Positions 17,866-26,198 of a stretch of DNA of 61,221 bases are shown in pieces (the first letter of the stretch is position 1; every line of letters begins with the position of its first letter). This DNA is from Citrifermentans bremense R1. GTDB lineage: Bacteria > Desulfobacterota > Desulfuromonadia > Geobacterales > Geobacteraceae. Below the pieces are notes generated by a model. The model was not told where the DNA came from, did no database searches, and saw only the letters and a program-made list of their open reading frames with translations. The stretch lies in NCBI RefSeq assembly GCF_000426865.1, contig NZ_AUGE01000026.1:1-61221 (forward strand), written 5' to 3'. The translations under genes were made by a program, and so were the position numbers.

Positions 17866-19170
17866 ATGTCCAAAACAACATCTAACAAGGGGTGGCAGGT
17901 AGTCATGGCCGGAACCGGAATCAACCTGGCGCTCGGGGTGCTGTATGCCTGGAGTATCTTCAAGGGTGCCATCAAGGCATCCATCGAAAAAGGCGGCCCG
18001 GATGCGTTCCAGTGGAGCCTGAGTTCCATCAACGACCCGTATGCTCTTTGCTGTCTCGCCTTTGCTTTTTCCATGATCCTGGCCGGCAAGTGCCAGGACA
18101 AGATCGGCCCGGCTAAGACCGCGTTGATCGGCGGCATCCTGGTCGGCGCCGGCTTCTGCCTCATGGGCTACTCCAACAGCTATGCAGCCTGGGTCACCGG
18201 CTTCGGCGTCCTGGCCGGCTCCGGCTTCGGTTTCGGCTACTCCGCCGCCACCCCTCCGGCGCTGAAATGGTTCTCATCCAAGAAAACCGGCCTCATCGCC
18301 GGCATCGTGGTCGCAGGCTTCGGGCTCGCGCCGGTGTACATCGCGCCGCTCTCCAGCTACCTCTTGGGCGCTTACGGCATCCAGCAGTCGATGTACATCC
18401 TCGCCGCCGGCTTCGCCGTCATCGTCTGCGGCCTCTCCTTCGCCTTGGCCAACCCGCCCAAAGGGTTCGTTCCCGCCGAGCCGGTGACGAAGGGTGAAGA
18501 AGGCAAACCCGCTCCCGCCAAGAAGGCGGTGCACGACGCGACCGTGTCCGAGATGCTCCGCTCCCCCAAGTTCTACATGCTGTGGACCACCTTCTTCATC
18601 GGTGCGGGCGCAGGCCTGATGGTGATCGGTTCCGTGGCAGGTCTCGCCAAGAAGAGCATGGGCCCCATGGCCTTCGTCGCCGTAGCCATCATGGCGATCG
18701 GCAACGCCTCCGGCCGCGTGGTTGCCGGCGTGCTTTCCGACAAGATCGGCCGCCGCGCCACCCTGACTATCATGCTCAGCTTCCAGGCGGTGCTGATGTT
18801 CGCAGCCGTCCCCGTCGTGGGCTCGGGTTCCGCGATGCTGCTGGTGCTCCTGGCCTCCCTGATCGGCTTCAACTACGGCTCCAACCTGACCCTCTTCCCC
18901 TCCTTCGCCAAGGACTACTGGGGCTTCAAAAACTACGGCCTCAACTACGGCGTGCTGTTCAGCGCCTGGGGCGTAGGCGGCCTCGTCATGGGGCGCGTCT
19001 CCGAGATGATGAACGCGCAGCCCGGCGGCCTGAACAAATCCTTCATCCTCGCTGGTTCCTGCCTTGCCCTGGGCACCATCGTCACCTTCTTCCTGCGTGA
19101 GAAGAAAGCGGTCGCTGTCGAGGCTACCGAGGTGGTCGGAGAGAAGGTCGCGGTCAAGGTTTCCGCCTAG
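17866..19170 (+). CDS. MFS transporter, oxalate/formate antiporter (OxlT) family
   Basis: The protein has 434 aa and 12 predicted membrane helices in two six-helix halves joined by a Lys-rich loop (~200-225). It has the OxlT-type start 'GWQVVMAGTGINLALGVLYA' and 'ALKWFSSKKTGLIAGIVVAG'. The Arg-rich MFS loop 'SGRVVAGVLSDKIGRRATLT' opens the second half. This family moves small carboxylates; the substrate cannot be read from sequence and oxalate is not certain. The gene is monocistronic, with a sigma-54-like promoter and its own terminator, suggesting control by a signal-specific activator. Confidence 0.87.
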   Translation: MSKTTSNKGWQVVMAGTGINLALGVLYAWSIFKGAIKASIEKGGPDAFQWSLSSINDPYALCCLAFAFSMILAGKCQDKIGPAKTALIGGILVGAGFCLMGYSNSYAAWVTGFGVLAGSGFGFGYSAATPPALKWFSSKKTGLIAGIVVAGFGLAPVYIAPLSSYLLGAYGIQQSMYILAAGFAVIVCGLSFALANPPKGFVPAEPVTKGEEGKPAPAKKAVHDATVSEMLRSPKFYMLWTTFFIGAGAGLMVIGSVAGLAKKSMGPMAFVAVAIMAIGNASGRVVAGVLSDKIGRRATLTIMLSFQAVLMFAAVPVVGSGSAMLLVLLASLIGFNYGSNLTLFPSFAKDYWGFKNYGLNYGVLFSAWGVGGLVMGRVSEMMNAQPGGLNKSFILAGSCLALGTIVTFFLREKKAVAVEATEVVGEKVAVKVSA

Positions 19171-19201
19171 TTTGGCTTTGGTATCAGGGTGATAAAAAGC
19201 G

Positions 19202-19233
19202 GGGCCATGCATTTTGTGCATGGCCCTTTTTTT
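19202..19233 (+). terminator. Rho-independent terminator
   Basis: A 10-bp stem GGGCCATGCA / TGCATGGCCC is followed by seven T, after the MFS gene. Confidence 0.93.
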
Positions 19234-19295
19234 AACTGATGCTATTATGGCGCACCTGCTGGGTTCACCTTCTTAATTAGTCGAGAGGATCTTCA

Positions 19296-20447
19296 ATGGA
19301 TACTTCCTACGTCACCATCATGCTGGTGGTCTTTCTCGTGCTGACCGGTCTCGCCATAGACATCGGCTACATGTATGTAAGCGACGAGGACTTGCAGCAT
19401 TCCGCGGAAATGGCGGCCCTGAGCGGAGCCGAGTCGCTGAAGCAGCGGCTGCTCTTCCAGGCGCAGCAGTCCCCGGAAAAGCTGGCGCAGGTCTTCGCGG
19501 ACCCTCTGCAGTCGGCGGCACGCAGCACCGCCGTGGACACCGCAACGGGAAAACACAGCGCCTCGGCACTCGTCGCCCTCATGAACGATAACGGCAACGC
19601 CCTCTCCGAAAACAACGACATAACGGTCGGCTTCTGGAACATGAGCAGCCGCAGTTACACCCCGGGGGGGACCCCAGTGAACGCGATGCAGGTGCGGGCG
19701 CGGCGAACGGCGGAAAGCAGCTCCGTAGGGCTTGGCAGCCTCGGCACTTTCGTCGCCAAGATAAGCGGTACCGCCTCCTTCGGCTCCACGCCGGTTGCGG
19801 TGGCGGCCCTGGTTCCGGGCACCCGCTCCAACATCGCCATCTGCGCCGCCGCCTGCGAGCCCTCCTGCAGCTATCCCGACGTCTGCAGCATCCCGGAACG
19901 AAAGATGAGCCATGCGCCATGGGATCCGCGCAGGGAAAATTCCAGCGCCAACCGCTACCTATACACCTCGCTTTTGCACCCGGTCACCATCACCAACACC
20001 ATGTCCGACTTGGTCTGCCAGGAGATGCCGGTGCAGGAAGTCTGCGGCCTCCCCATCTTCACCGCCGCCATGAAGAGCGACGCCATCCTGCGCGACCTGA
20101 AGGCGATGATGTACGACCCGAACGTGGACAGCTCCAACAAGGAATACGACAACAACGGGAAGCTCGCGGGATGGTGGGTGGTGGTCCCCGCCACCGACTG
20201 CGCTGGCTTCCAGGCGGGCGAGAGCTTCGAGCAGCACACGGTGGCGAAGTACTCGCTGGTCCGCATAAGCAGGATCTGCGCCGGCGGTGAGCCCGGATGC
20301 GGCAAGGCCTCGGACCGCGCCGACCAGCCGGCAGCCGCCTGCGTCCCCGGCGGGGAAGGGCTCTATATCGACCGCATCTCCTGCGTCGGCTGCGACAACG
20401 TCTCGAAGGGGCAATTCTTCGGGCTGCGCCCGGTCCTGGTCAACTAG
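19296..20447 (+). CDS. TadG/TadE-like pilus-assembly family protein
   Basis: The protein has 383 aa. An N-terminal hydrophobic segment (residues ~5-27, 'VTIMLVVFLVLTGLAIDIGY') is followed by 'MYVSDEDLQHSAEMAALSGA', the hallmark of TadG-like N-terminal domains ('DxxYMYxxxxxLQxAADAAALAGA'). The rest is extracytoplasmic with many Cys (CAAACEPSC, CVGC) and no recognised domain. The rest of a tad locus is not seen. It is probably co-transcribed with the DUF309 gene that begins 10 bp later. Confidence 0.75.
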   Translation: MDTSYVTIMLVVFLVLTGLAIDIGYMYVSDEDLQHSAEMAALSGAESLKQRLLFQAQQSPEKLAQVFADPLQSAARSTAVDTATGKHSASALVALMNDNGNALSENNDITVGFWNMSSRSYTPGGTPVNAMQVRARRTAESSSVGLGSLGTFVAKISGTASFGSTPVAVAALVPGTRSNIAICAAACEPSCSYPDVCSIPERKMSHAPWDPRRENSSANRYLYTSLLHPVTITNTMSDLVCQEMPVQEVCGLPIFTAAMKSDAILRDLKAMMYDPNVDSSNKEYDNNGKLAGWWVVVPATDCAGFQAGESFEQHTVAKYSLVRISRICAGGEPGCGKASDRADQPAAACVPGGEGLYIDRISCVGCDNVSKGQFFGLRPVLVN

Positions 20448-20456
20448 CGGCACGCC

Positions 20457-20840
20457 ATGGCATGCCAAAGCGAACAGCCGCCAAGCGAACTGGTCCAGGC
20501 GGTAGAGGAATTCAACCGCGGGGAGTGGTTCGACTGCCACGAGACACTGGAAGAGCTCTGGGTGGGGGAGAAGGGGGAGCTGAGGGACTTCTACCAGGGG
20601 GTGCTGCAGATCGCGGTCGCGCTGCATCACTGGCATAACGGCAACTTCAAGGGCGCCCTCATCCTGCTGCAAAAAGGCGGCGACTGTCTGCGGCGCGTGT
20701 CGGCTGTCTGCCTGCAGGTGGACGTGGCGCGGCTAAGGGACGATGCCGCTGCGTTCCTCGAAAAGCTTTCCGCAGCGGGCGAGGAGCGCATGGCCGAGGT
20801 GGAGCCAAGCCTGGCGCCCAAGCTGCATCTGTTTTCTTGA
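20457..20840 (+). CDS. DUF309 protein
   Basis: The protein has 127 aa with the family signature 'EEFNRGEWFDCHETLEELW' and 'FYQGVLQIAVALHHWHNGNF'. The conserved acidic/His residues (E, CHE, Q, HH) line one face of a helical bundle, as expected for DUF309. The biochemical function is not established. It lies directly after the TadG-like gene. Confidence 0.85.
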   Translation: MACQSEQPPSELVQAVEEFNRGEWFDCHETLEELWVGEKGELRDFYQGVLQIAVALHHWHNGNFKGALILLQKGGDCLRRVSAVCLQVDVARLRDDAAAFLEKLSAAGEERMAEVEPSLAPKLHLFS

Positions 20841-20848
20841 AACAAAAA

Positions 20849-20888
20849 CAGCCGCCTTCCGGTCAACCCGGGGGCGGCTGCTCTTTTT
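20849..20888. terminator. Terminator between convergent genes
   Basis: CAGCCGCC / GGCGGCTG (20849-20856 and 20873-20880) followed by CTCTTTTT, between the DUF309 gene and the carbonic anhydrase gene. Confidence 0.85.
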
Positions 20889-20907
20889 GCGAGGTTCAAC
20901 GGTGCCT

Positions 20908-21600
20908 CTACTTGAGGATGGTGACCTTGCCGTCGTCCAGGTCGTACTTGGCCGAGACGATCTTGATCTTTCCTTCCTTCACCAGGTGCGCGACGATCTT
21001 GGACTTCTTGGTCAGGTCGGCAGCCACATCCTTGGCGTTTTGTTCAGCGGCGCACTCGATGATTTCCTCTTTGGATTTCCCCTTGCACTTAGCCTTGGCC
21101 TTCTTGGCTGCGGGCTCGATCGCCTTCACTATGGCCTCGATATTCCCTTCAGCCTTGCCTTTGGCCCCGACGGTTGCGGTCACTGCGCCGCAACGCTCAT
21201 GCCCCAGCACCATGACTAGCGGGGATTTCAGGTGTTCCGCCGCGTACTCGACGCTTCCCAGCACCAGCGGGTCCGCCACGTTGCCGGCTACGCGGATCAC
21301 GAACACCTCGCCCAGAGCCTGGTCGAAGACGATTTCGGGCGGAACGCGTGAGTCGGAGCAGGAGAGGATGATGGCGTACGGCTGCTGCCCTTTAGCCAGT
21401 TTGCCGCGGGCCGTAGCGTCGCAAAGAGCCGACGAATGCATTTTGCTTTCCACGTAGCGGTTGTTGCCGTCGATCAGTTTCTGCAGTGCCTCGTCGGCGC
21501 TGATCCCTGCGCCCGCGCCCGAGGCGAAAGCGATGCCTACCGTTGCTGCCAGCGCCGTTGCCAGCGCCGCGATCCTGCCTGCCACCTTGCTGCTTTTCAT
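20908..21600 (-). CDS. Periplasmic beta-carbonic anhydrase
   Basis: The protein has 230 aa and a signal peptide (MKSSKVAGRIAALATALAAT..ASG). It catalyses CO2/bicarbonate interconversion. Zinc ligands are in place: C81 and D83-R85 in 'LSCSDSRVPPE', H134 and C137 in 'GHERCGAV'. A Lys/Ala-rich insertion (~140-185, 'AKGKAEGN', 'KKAKAKCKGKSKEE') is longer than in classical enzymes. Export fits pH buffering or bicarbonate supply in the periplasm; this is inference. Confidence 0.9.
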   Translation of the reverse strand: MKSSKVAGRIAALATALAATVGIAFASGAGAGISADEALQKLIDGNNRYVESKMHSSALCDATARGKLAKGQQPYAIILSCSDSRVPPEIVFDQALGEVFVIRVAGNVADPLVLGSVEYAAEHLKSPLVMVLGHERCGAVTATVGAKGKAEGNIEAIVKAIEPAAKKAKAKCKGKSKEEIIECAAEQNAKDVAADLTKKSKIVAHLVKEGKIKIVSAKYDLDDGKVTILK

Positions 21601-21858
21601 GGTTGCTCCTCCTTTTGATGGGAATCTGGAATACCCGTAACTCTCTTCGGGTGAACGACGCTTTCGCGCGACCTAAAAAAGCGAATTAATTTACATGAAA
21701 AAGGTAATTATTCCAAATTAATTCTTTTATTGCCTTTGCTGTGCTTTGCTGGAGGGGCTACAGCTGAAGGGGACGAGGGCGTTGTCGTGTTGACAACCGG
21801 TGACGGTTCGGGCACATTAGGCGGGTCGAAAATCCGAAGGAAAAGAGGTTCTTCAAAG

Positions 21859-22017
21859 ATGTTCTGGCTGCAATTGGCAGGTGTGGCGGCGCTCGTCACC
21901 GTAGGGATATTCGGTATCGCATTTCTTGAAGAGAAGCTGGTGAGCGGTCCGCGCCGCCGGCAACTCCAGGAGAAGGCCCGCGAAAAAATAAACGCGGGCA
22001 CCCGCCGCGAGGAATAG
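21859..22017 (+). CDS. Small single-span membrane protein, start uncertain
   Basis: From ATG 21859 the product has 52 aa: one membrane helix (residues ~3-23, 'WLQLAGVAALVTVGIFGIAF') and a basic tail. The same frame is open upstream and encodes '..KLILLLPLLCFAGGATAEG', which looks like a signal peptide, but has no ATG. An ATG at 21695 (MKKVIIPN) would feed into it only after a one-base frameshift. Either the gene is longer and frameshifted, or it uses an unusual start. Confidence 0.45.
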   Translation: MFWLQLAGVAALVTVGIFGIAFLEEKLVSGPRRRQLQEKAREKINAGTRREE

Positions 22018-22441
22018 GGGCTCCATAGCTTTTCTCCACCACATCACCCCGCGCGGCGTCGGTCTTTGGCACGCAGCACCTTTCGCCAATCCCCGTGCCG
22101 CCATGGCTTCACTGCTCCCGCTGCATTAATCCGCCGTCCCACCCCCTGACTTTTCCACTATCCTCACCTCGTTTCTTCATCCGCTGGCAAGGCGACTTAC
22201 CTGCGACTTACCGGTCCGCATAGCGGCCTCATCCGCACTGCTGCGGCAAGAAGTGCTGCACAAACAATAGGCTAGTCTGCCTCTTTTTTCATTGGAATGG
22301 TAACAGGGACAGCGCAAGCGCTCTGTGCAGTTCTCATGAAATTGATGACTTAACGAGGCTTTGCCGGTGTGGCATGGCTTCTGCTATCTCTGGGCAGGAC
22401 GCGAAGCACAACGAAGTGCAGCGGACGATTAGGCAGGCAAT
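22018..22441. other. Intergenic region / possible leader RNA
   Basis: About 420 bp without a gene. Small hairpins occur (AGCGC-aa-GCGCT at 22311-22322; GCAC-acgaa-like pairing at 22406-22419) just ahead of the terminator at 22442. The segment ~22290-22477 could be a transcribed leader or small RNA. It does not match a riboswitch class I can recognise. Confidence 0.35.
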
Positions 22442-22477
22442 GGCGCCTCTCCACCTTGGTGGGAGGCGCCTTTTTTT
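22442..22477 (+). terminator. Rho-independent terminator upstream of an outer-membrane gene
   Basis: GGCGCCTC / GAGGCGCC (22442-22449, 22463-22470) plus seven T. No coding gene precedes it on this strand, so it ends a non-coding transcript or attenuates transcription into the gene at 22569. Confidence 0.88.
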
Positions 22478-22568
22478 GTTCATCGAAAGGGGGAGGATCA
22501 GCCGCGGCGGCTGACAGGCTCACACGGTTAAGGCAGTACCAAATCCAAAATTACAAAGGAGTAAGCAG

Positions 22569-23327
22569 ATGAAAAACAGCATGAAGACCCTGATTATGGC
22601 AACGGCGCTGACCATGGCAACCACCGGAATCGCAATGGCGACCCCTTCCACCCAGATCTGGATCCCGTCGACGGACGTCCAGGGTTACAAGAGCCTGCAC
22701 CTGGGCATCGACAACTACACCCGCACCTCCAACAACTCCGCCGTGAGCCACGTCTACGACCTTGGCCTCACCGCCGGCGTGCTTCCCTTCGAGAAGCTGC
22801 AGGGCGAGGTCGGTATCGACTACATCACCAACGGCAACAACGGTTACGACAGCCAGCCGCTCTACTTCAACGCCAAGTTCGGCACCCCCGAGGGCTCCCT
22901 CTTCGAAGGCTCGCCGGCCCTTGCTGTAGGCGGTTACGGTTTCGGCACCAACAGGGATCATGGGAGCGCCTACCGTACCGACCAGGATGTAGTCTACGGC
23001 CTGGCGGCCAAGACTCTTCCCGTGGTAGGGCGTCTTTCCGCCGGCTACTACGTCGGCAACGACAAGCTCTTGCTGGACGTCAACGGCAACAAAGAGAACG
23101 ACGGCGTGCTCCTTTCCTGGGACCGCACCATGAGCGAGATCTCCGACAAGCTCTGGGTTGCAGTCGACTACCAGGGTGGCGACAACGCCCTCGGCGCACT
23201 GAGCTTCGGCGCTTCCTGGGCCTTCGCGAAGAACGTCTCCGTCATCTTCGGCTACGACATCTACAACGAGAAGAAACTGGCAGGCAAGAATACCTTCACC
23301 ACGCAGCTCGACATCAACTTCCCGTAG
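22569..23327 (+). CDS. Exported outer-membrane barrel-like hypothetical protein
   Basis: The protein has 252 aa. The ATG at 22569 has AAAGGAG at 22555-22561. A signal peptide ends at AMA-TP. The mature protein shows alternating hydrophobic/polar strands and many Gly/Tyr/Asn ('LAVGGYGFGTNRDHG', 'GRLSAGYYVGNDKLLLDV', ending 'NTFTTQLDINFP'), as in small beta-barrels. The function is not known. A terminator-bearing leader may control it. Confidence 0.75.
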   Translation: MKNSMKTLIMATALTMATTGIAMATPSTQIWIPSTDVQGYKSLHLGIDNYTRTSNNSAVSHVYDLGLTAGVLPFEKLQGEVGIDYITNGNNGYDSQPLYFNAKFGTPEGSLFEGSPALAVGGYGFGTNRDHGSAYRTDQDVVYGLAAKTLPVVGRLSAGYYVGNDKLLLDVNGNKENDGVLLSWDRTMSEISDKLWVAVDYQGGDNALGALSFGASWAFAKNVSVIFGYDIYNEKKLAGKNTFTTQLDINFP

Positions 23328-23361
23328 ACTGTCAGTTCCATGATGTTTTGGTGTGATGCAA

Positions 23362-23400
23362 AGAGGAGAGGGGAGACTGGTCCCTTCTCCTCTCTTTTTT
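23362..23400 (+). terminator. Rho-independent terminator
   Basis: AGAGGAGA / TCTCCTCT stem with a T-run follows the outer-membrane gene. Confidence 0.88.
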
Positions 23401-23506
23401 GGGCTGAGGAGGTACTGTCTCAGGGAAGCGCCGTCACTCTTTGAATTTTTTTGATAAAAGGGTTGACTGTAGTTGGAAGCCTGTGGTACAAGTTTGGACT
23501 CAATGA

Positions 23507-23586
<80 letters not shown>

Positions 23587-23594
23587 CGATATTA

Positions 23595-23625
23595 GGGACT
23601 TGCGCTAACCGGCAAGTCCCTTTTT
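23595..23625 (+). terminator. tRNA-fMet terminator
   Basis: GGGACTTGC / GCAAGTCCC stem plus five T, directly after the tRNA. Related versions follow both other att copies. Confidence 0.85.
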
Positions 23626-23642
23626 GCGTTTCCTGGCCCGAT

Positions 23643-23688
23643 TTCCCCCTGATTCTTCCCCTGGTGACCGGAAAAACATGCGATACAT
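23643..23688 (+). repeat. Integrase arm-site-like repeat, left end
   Basis: TTCCCCCTGATTCTTCCCCT followed by ACATGCGATACAT. Nearly the same modules, in the same orientation, lie at 31157-31210 just inside the right att. This is what paired arm-binding sites of an integrase would look like. Confidence 0.6.
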
Positions 23689-23722
23689 GGGACCTGCCGC
23701 CCGACCACGAGGAGGCGGAAAA

Positions 23723-25021
23723 ATGGCGTGTCTCAGAAAGAAGGGCAACAGGTACTACATCAAGGATTACGTCGGCGGCAAGGAGAAGTGGCTGGCAACT
23801 GGGTCGGACGTTTTCAAGATCGCCGACCACATGCTAACGCAATACAAGCTGGAAAAGGCGCAGGGCCTAAGCCCGTTCCCGACGGAGACCCCTTTGGAGG
23901 ATGCGCTCAAAGGGTTTTGCAAGCATCTTCGGGGCGTTTTGCGGCCGGAGAACTATAGTAAAGACCTTTCCCGCCTGCGGATGATTTTTGGCCATGCCTG
24001 CGCCGACCTTGGACGCTCCGACGTTGAGGCTGAACCGGACCCTCTGCCGAACGACGATCTTGTTATCAAGGTCAAAAACCTCGAAGATCTTACCACGTGC
24101 AAGGTCACCGATTTCCTTGACGACCAGGCCGAAGAACGTGGCCTTTCCCCCAAAACTCTTAACAACTACCGCGAAATGCTTCATCGCTTCGTCAGTTGGG
24201 CCATATCGCAGAAGGGCAAACGATTTCCCGGCCGCATCAACCCTATCGATGAGGTCGCTGTTCGCGAAGTGAAGCCGGTGCCCATCAGTTACCTAACCAT
24301 GAATGAGATCCGGCAGCAACTCGCAGGACTGGATACGTTTCCCGTGCTACAGGTGATGGTGGCCATACTGATCTATGCGGGGTTGCGGCGCGAGGAGCTT
24401 CTGTGGCTCAGGACGGGCGACATAGTGAAGTGCAGTGATGGCTTCAGGATTTTGGTGCAGGCAAAGATCGTTGACGGGGTGTACTGGAGGCCAAAAAACA
24501 AGGTTGACCGGTATGTTCCTGTTAGTCCCACCCTGTTGCCGTATCTGGAAAGGGTACTGCCTACAGATCCCGAAGACCGCTGGTTGTTCACCACCCCTAC
24601 CGGAATGCGCTGGGATGGTGACAACTTTAGCGCCATGCTGCGTGAGGCAAATCAGGCTGCGGCGAACAAACTGGCGGAAGAGGGGGAGGTGCCGATGCCG
24701 ATATGGAGTTGCCTCGACTTCAGGCATACCTTCGGCACCATGCTGGCTTCGCATAACGTAAGCCTGTACATCATAGCGGAATGGATGGGAAATTCACCAG
24801 AGATCTGCAAGAAGCATTATGCGAAACTGATCCAAAACTTGACAGACCGATATGTCGACTTCATGAATCCTCTTGGGGCTGTTGCAGTGACGTCCCGCTC
24901 ATGCGAAATTGTGCCAGATCCGCCGACTGTGCAAGCGCACGAGACGGACTCATTGCCGGTACTGCTTACGGTCGAACTGCCCCGATCCCGACCGCGCCTG
25001 CGGCTGGTGGTGAACCGCTAG
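23723..25021 (+). CDS. int: Tyrosine-type integrase of element A
   Basis: The protein has 432 aa from ATG 23723, preceded by GGAGG at 23711-23715; longer starts read through the tRNA flank. An N-terminal arm-binding part ('MACLRKKGNRYYIKDYVGGK') and a SAM-like core-binding domain (~55-190) precede the catalytic domain. It has Arg in 'AGLRREELLWL', 'DFRHTFGTML' and the Tyr nucleophile in 'KKHYAKL'. The first His of the HxxR box is replaced (SCLDFRHT), which is tolerated in many relatives. It lies 140 bp from the tRNA and should catalyse insertion there. Confidence 0.92.
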   Translation: MACLRKKGNRYYIKDYVGGKEKWLATGSDVFKIADHMLTQYKLEKAQGLSPFPTETPLEDALKGFCKHLRGVLRPENYSKDLSRLRMIFGHACADLGRSDVEAEPDPLPNDDLVIKVKNLEDLTTCKVTDFLDDQAEERGLSPKTLNNYREMLHRFVSWAISQKGKRFPGRINPIDEVAVREVKPVPISYLTMNEIRQQLAGLDTFPVLQVMVAILIYAGLRREELLWLRTGDIVKCSDGFRILVQAKIVDGVYWRPKNKVDRYVPVSPTLLPYLERVLPTDPEDRWLFTTPTGMRWDGDNFSAMLREANQAAANKLAEEGEVPMPIWSCLDFRHTFGTMLASHNVSLYIIAEWMGNSPEICKKHYAKLIQNLTDRYVDFMNPLGAVAVTSRSCEIVPDPPTVQAHETDSLPVLLTVELPRSRPRLRLVVNR

Positions 25022-25041
25022 CCTGGTCGGAAAAAACAGAA

Positions 25042-25082
25042 CAGCCCCGGGGGACTTGCGGATCTCCGGGGCTGCTCTTTCT
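25042..25082 (+). terminator. Terminator after the integrase gene
   Basis: CAGCCCCGG / CCGGGGCTG (25042-25050, 25066-25074) followed by a T-rich CTCTTTCTT. Confidence 0.8.
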
Positions 25083-25113
25083 TGCGGGGTGGTATTCGAT
25101 TGTGGGGTGTCGG

Positions 25114-25395
25114 CTAGGTTAGCCGACGGTTTTCATAGGCGATCACCTCCTTCAGCAAGTACCTGACTGAGCCGTTTTTGCCCTCACCGGCGGGGAAAAA
25201 CTGCTTGAATTTTTCGCGCTTGGCGACTCGATCCACCGAGGACCTGGAGGTGTCCCACCGCTTGGCTACGTTGATTGGGCTGATGTACCGGCCGCAGCTC
25301 TCGGTGGCGTTGCGCTGTTGCACCGGTGCTCGGCTTGTTTCCTGTTTCGGGCGAGCGGTTGTTGCCTTGCTTTTCGGTCTGGTTGTTTTGGGCAT
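25114..25395 (-). CDS. Small MerR/AlpA-like DNA-binding protein
   Basis: The protein has 93 aa with AGGAG nine bases before its ATG. A Lys/Thr/Arg-rich N-terminal tail is followed by 'YISPINVAKRWDTSRSSVDR', a winged-helix 'which helix to use' pattern of excisionase/AlpA proteins, and a C-terminal beta hairpin. It is convergent with int and divergent from the XRE regulator. Probable recombination-directionality factor or regulator of the element. Confidence 0.7.
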   Translation of the reverse strand: MPKTTRPKSKATTARPKQETSRAPVQQRNATESCGRYISPINVAKRWDTSRSSVDRVAKREKFKQFFPAGEGKNGSVRYLLKEVIAYENRRLT

Positions 25396-25500
25396 TCGAT
25401 TCTCCTGTACAATTGATCAATATGGTTGTATCGTATGACCAATGCGGTTTAATTGCAATAGGGCGGAGCAAAAAAACTTTTTGCACTGGAGGATGCAGTC

Positions 25501-26001
25501 ATGGGATATGGTGGCAACTTGCGGCAGATAATTGGTGCTCGATTAGCCGCGCTGAGGGCGGCGAAAGGCTTCACGCAGAAGCAATTGGCAGAGATCCTTG
25601 GCGTCTCGGGTACTTTCGTAAACCGAATAGAATCAGGGGCCAAGGCTGTGCCCGACGGTCAGATGGAGACGTTGCTGGACGCTTTAGGAGCTTCGGTCGA
25701 TGATCTTTTGCAATCCGAAAAGGTCGAGACGACTCCAGAGGAAGAGGCGCTCAGGGAGATTGCGCAGGTATTTTACTGTGCTGGTGAAGATGAGGCGAGA
25801 CTGGGGCAGGGGCTGCTGAACTGCTTCTTGAAAGGAGCACCAGGGGAGAGGGTGATGCTCCTAGATGCTCTTCAGGATGTGCTGGCGGCACGATCCATCC
25901 GCTCGATTGCAGAGATGCAGCTGATTGCGGCTATAAAGAACTACATCAGAGCAAACACCAAGGACAAAAACGCCGGGGCTGTCGAGGAAAACCATGCGTG
26001 A
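25501..26001 (+). CDS. XRE-family transcriptional regulator
   Basis: The protein has 166 aa; GGAGG precedes the ATG. The N-terminal helix-turn-helix (~8-65) reads 'LAALRAAKGFTQKQLAEILG' and 'VSGTFVNRIESGAKAVP'. The C-terminal ~95 residues are helical without a known domain. It is divergent from the AlpA-like gene, the classical position of an element's repressor. Confidence 0.85.
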   Translation: MGYGGNLRQIIGARLAALRAAKGFTQKQLAEILGVSGTFVNRIESGAKAVPDGQMETLLDALGASVDDLLQSEKVETTPEEEALREIAQVFYCAGEDEARLGQGLLNCFLKGAPGERVMLLDALQDVLAARSIRSIAEMQLIAAIKNYIRANTKDKNAGAVEENHA

Positions 26002-26027
26002 CGGTCCAAGACTGCTGGTAAGGCGAA

Positions 26028-26187
26028 GTAACAGGCGTAACGAAGTTACAGTGCGCTAAATCTTGTGATTACGCCATGTTGTTTGGCTGTTGTTGTTACT
26101 ACCCAGAACCTGATAAAAGTAACGTGGTAACTAAACCGTTACCACGTTACTTCCGTGTAACGACTATGCAGCCGTAACCAGTAACGC
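26028..26187. repeat. Cluster of GTAAC repeats with a 15-bp palindrome
   Basis: Eleven copies of GTAAC/GTTAC lie in 160 bp between the convergent XRE and DUF927 genes. In the middle a perfect 15-bp inverted repeat, AAGTAACGTGGTAAC at 26117-26131 and its complement at 26138-26152, has a 6-nt loop. The pattern resembles iterons of an origin or a multi-site operator. The lack of a T-tract argues against a simple terminator. Confidence 0.8.
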
Positions 26188-26198
26188 CAGAACTACAG

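Noticed and set aside
22300..22440. GEMM-type riboswitch
   Set aside because: The hallmark GGCAAACC and the GAAA tetraloop/receptor arrangement are missing, although 'GGACGCGAAGC' looks vaguely similar.
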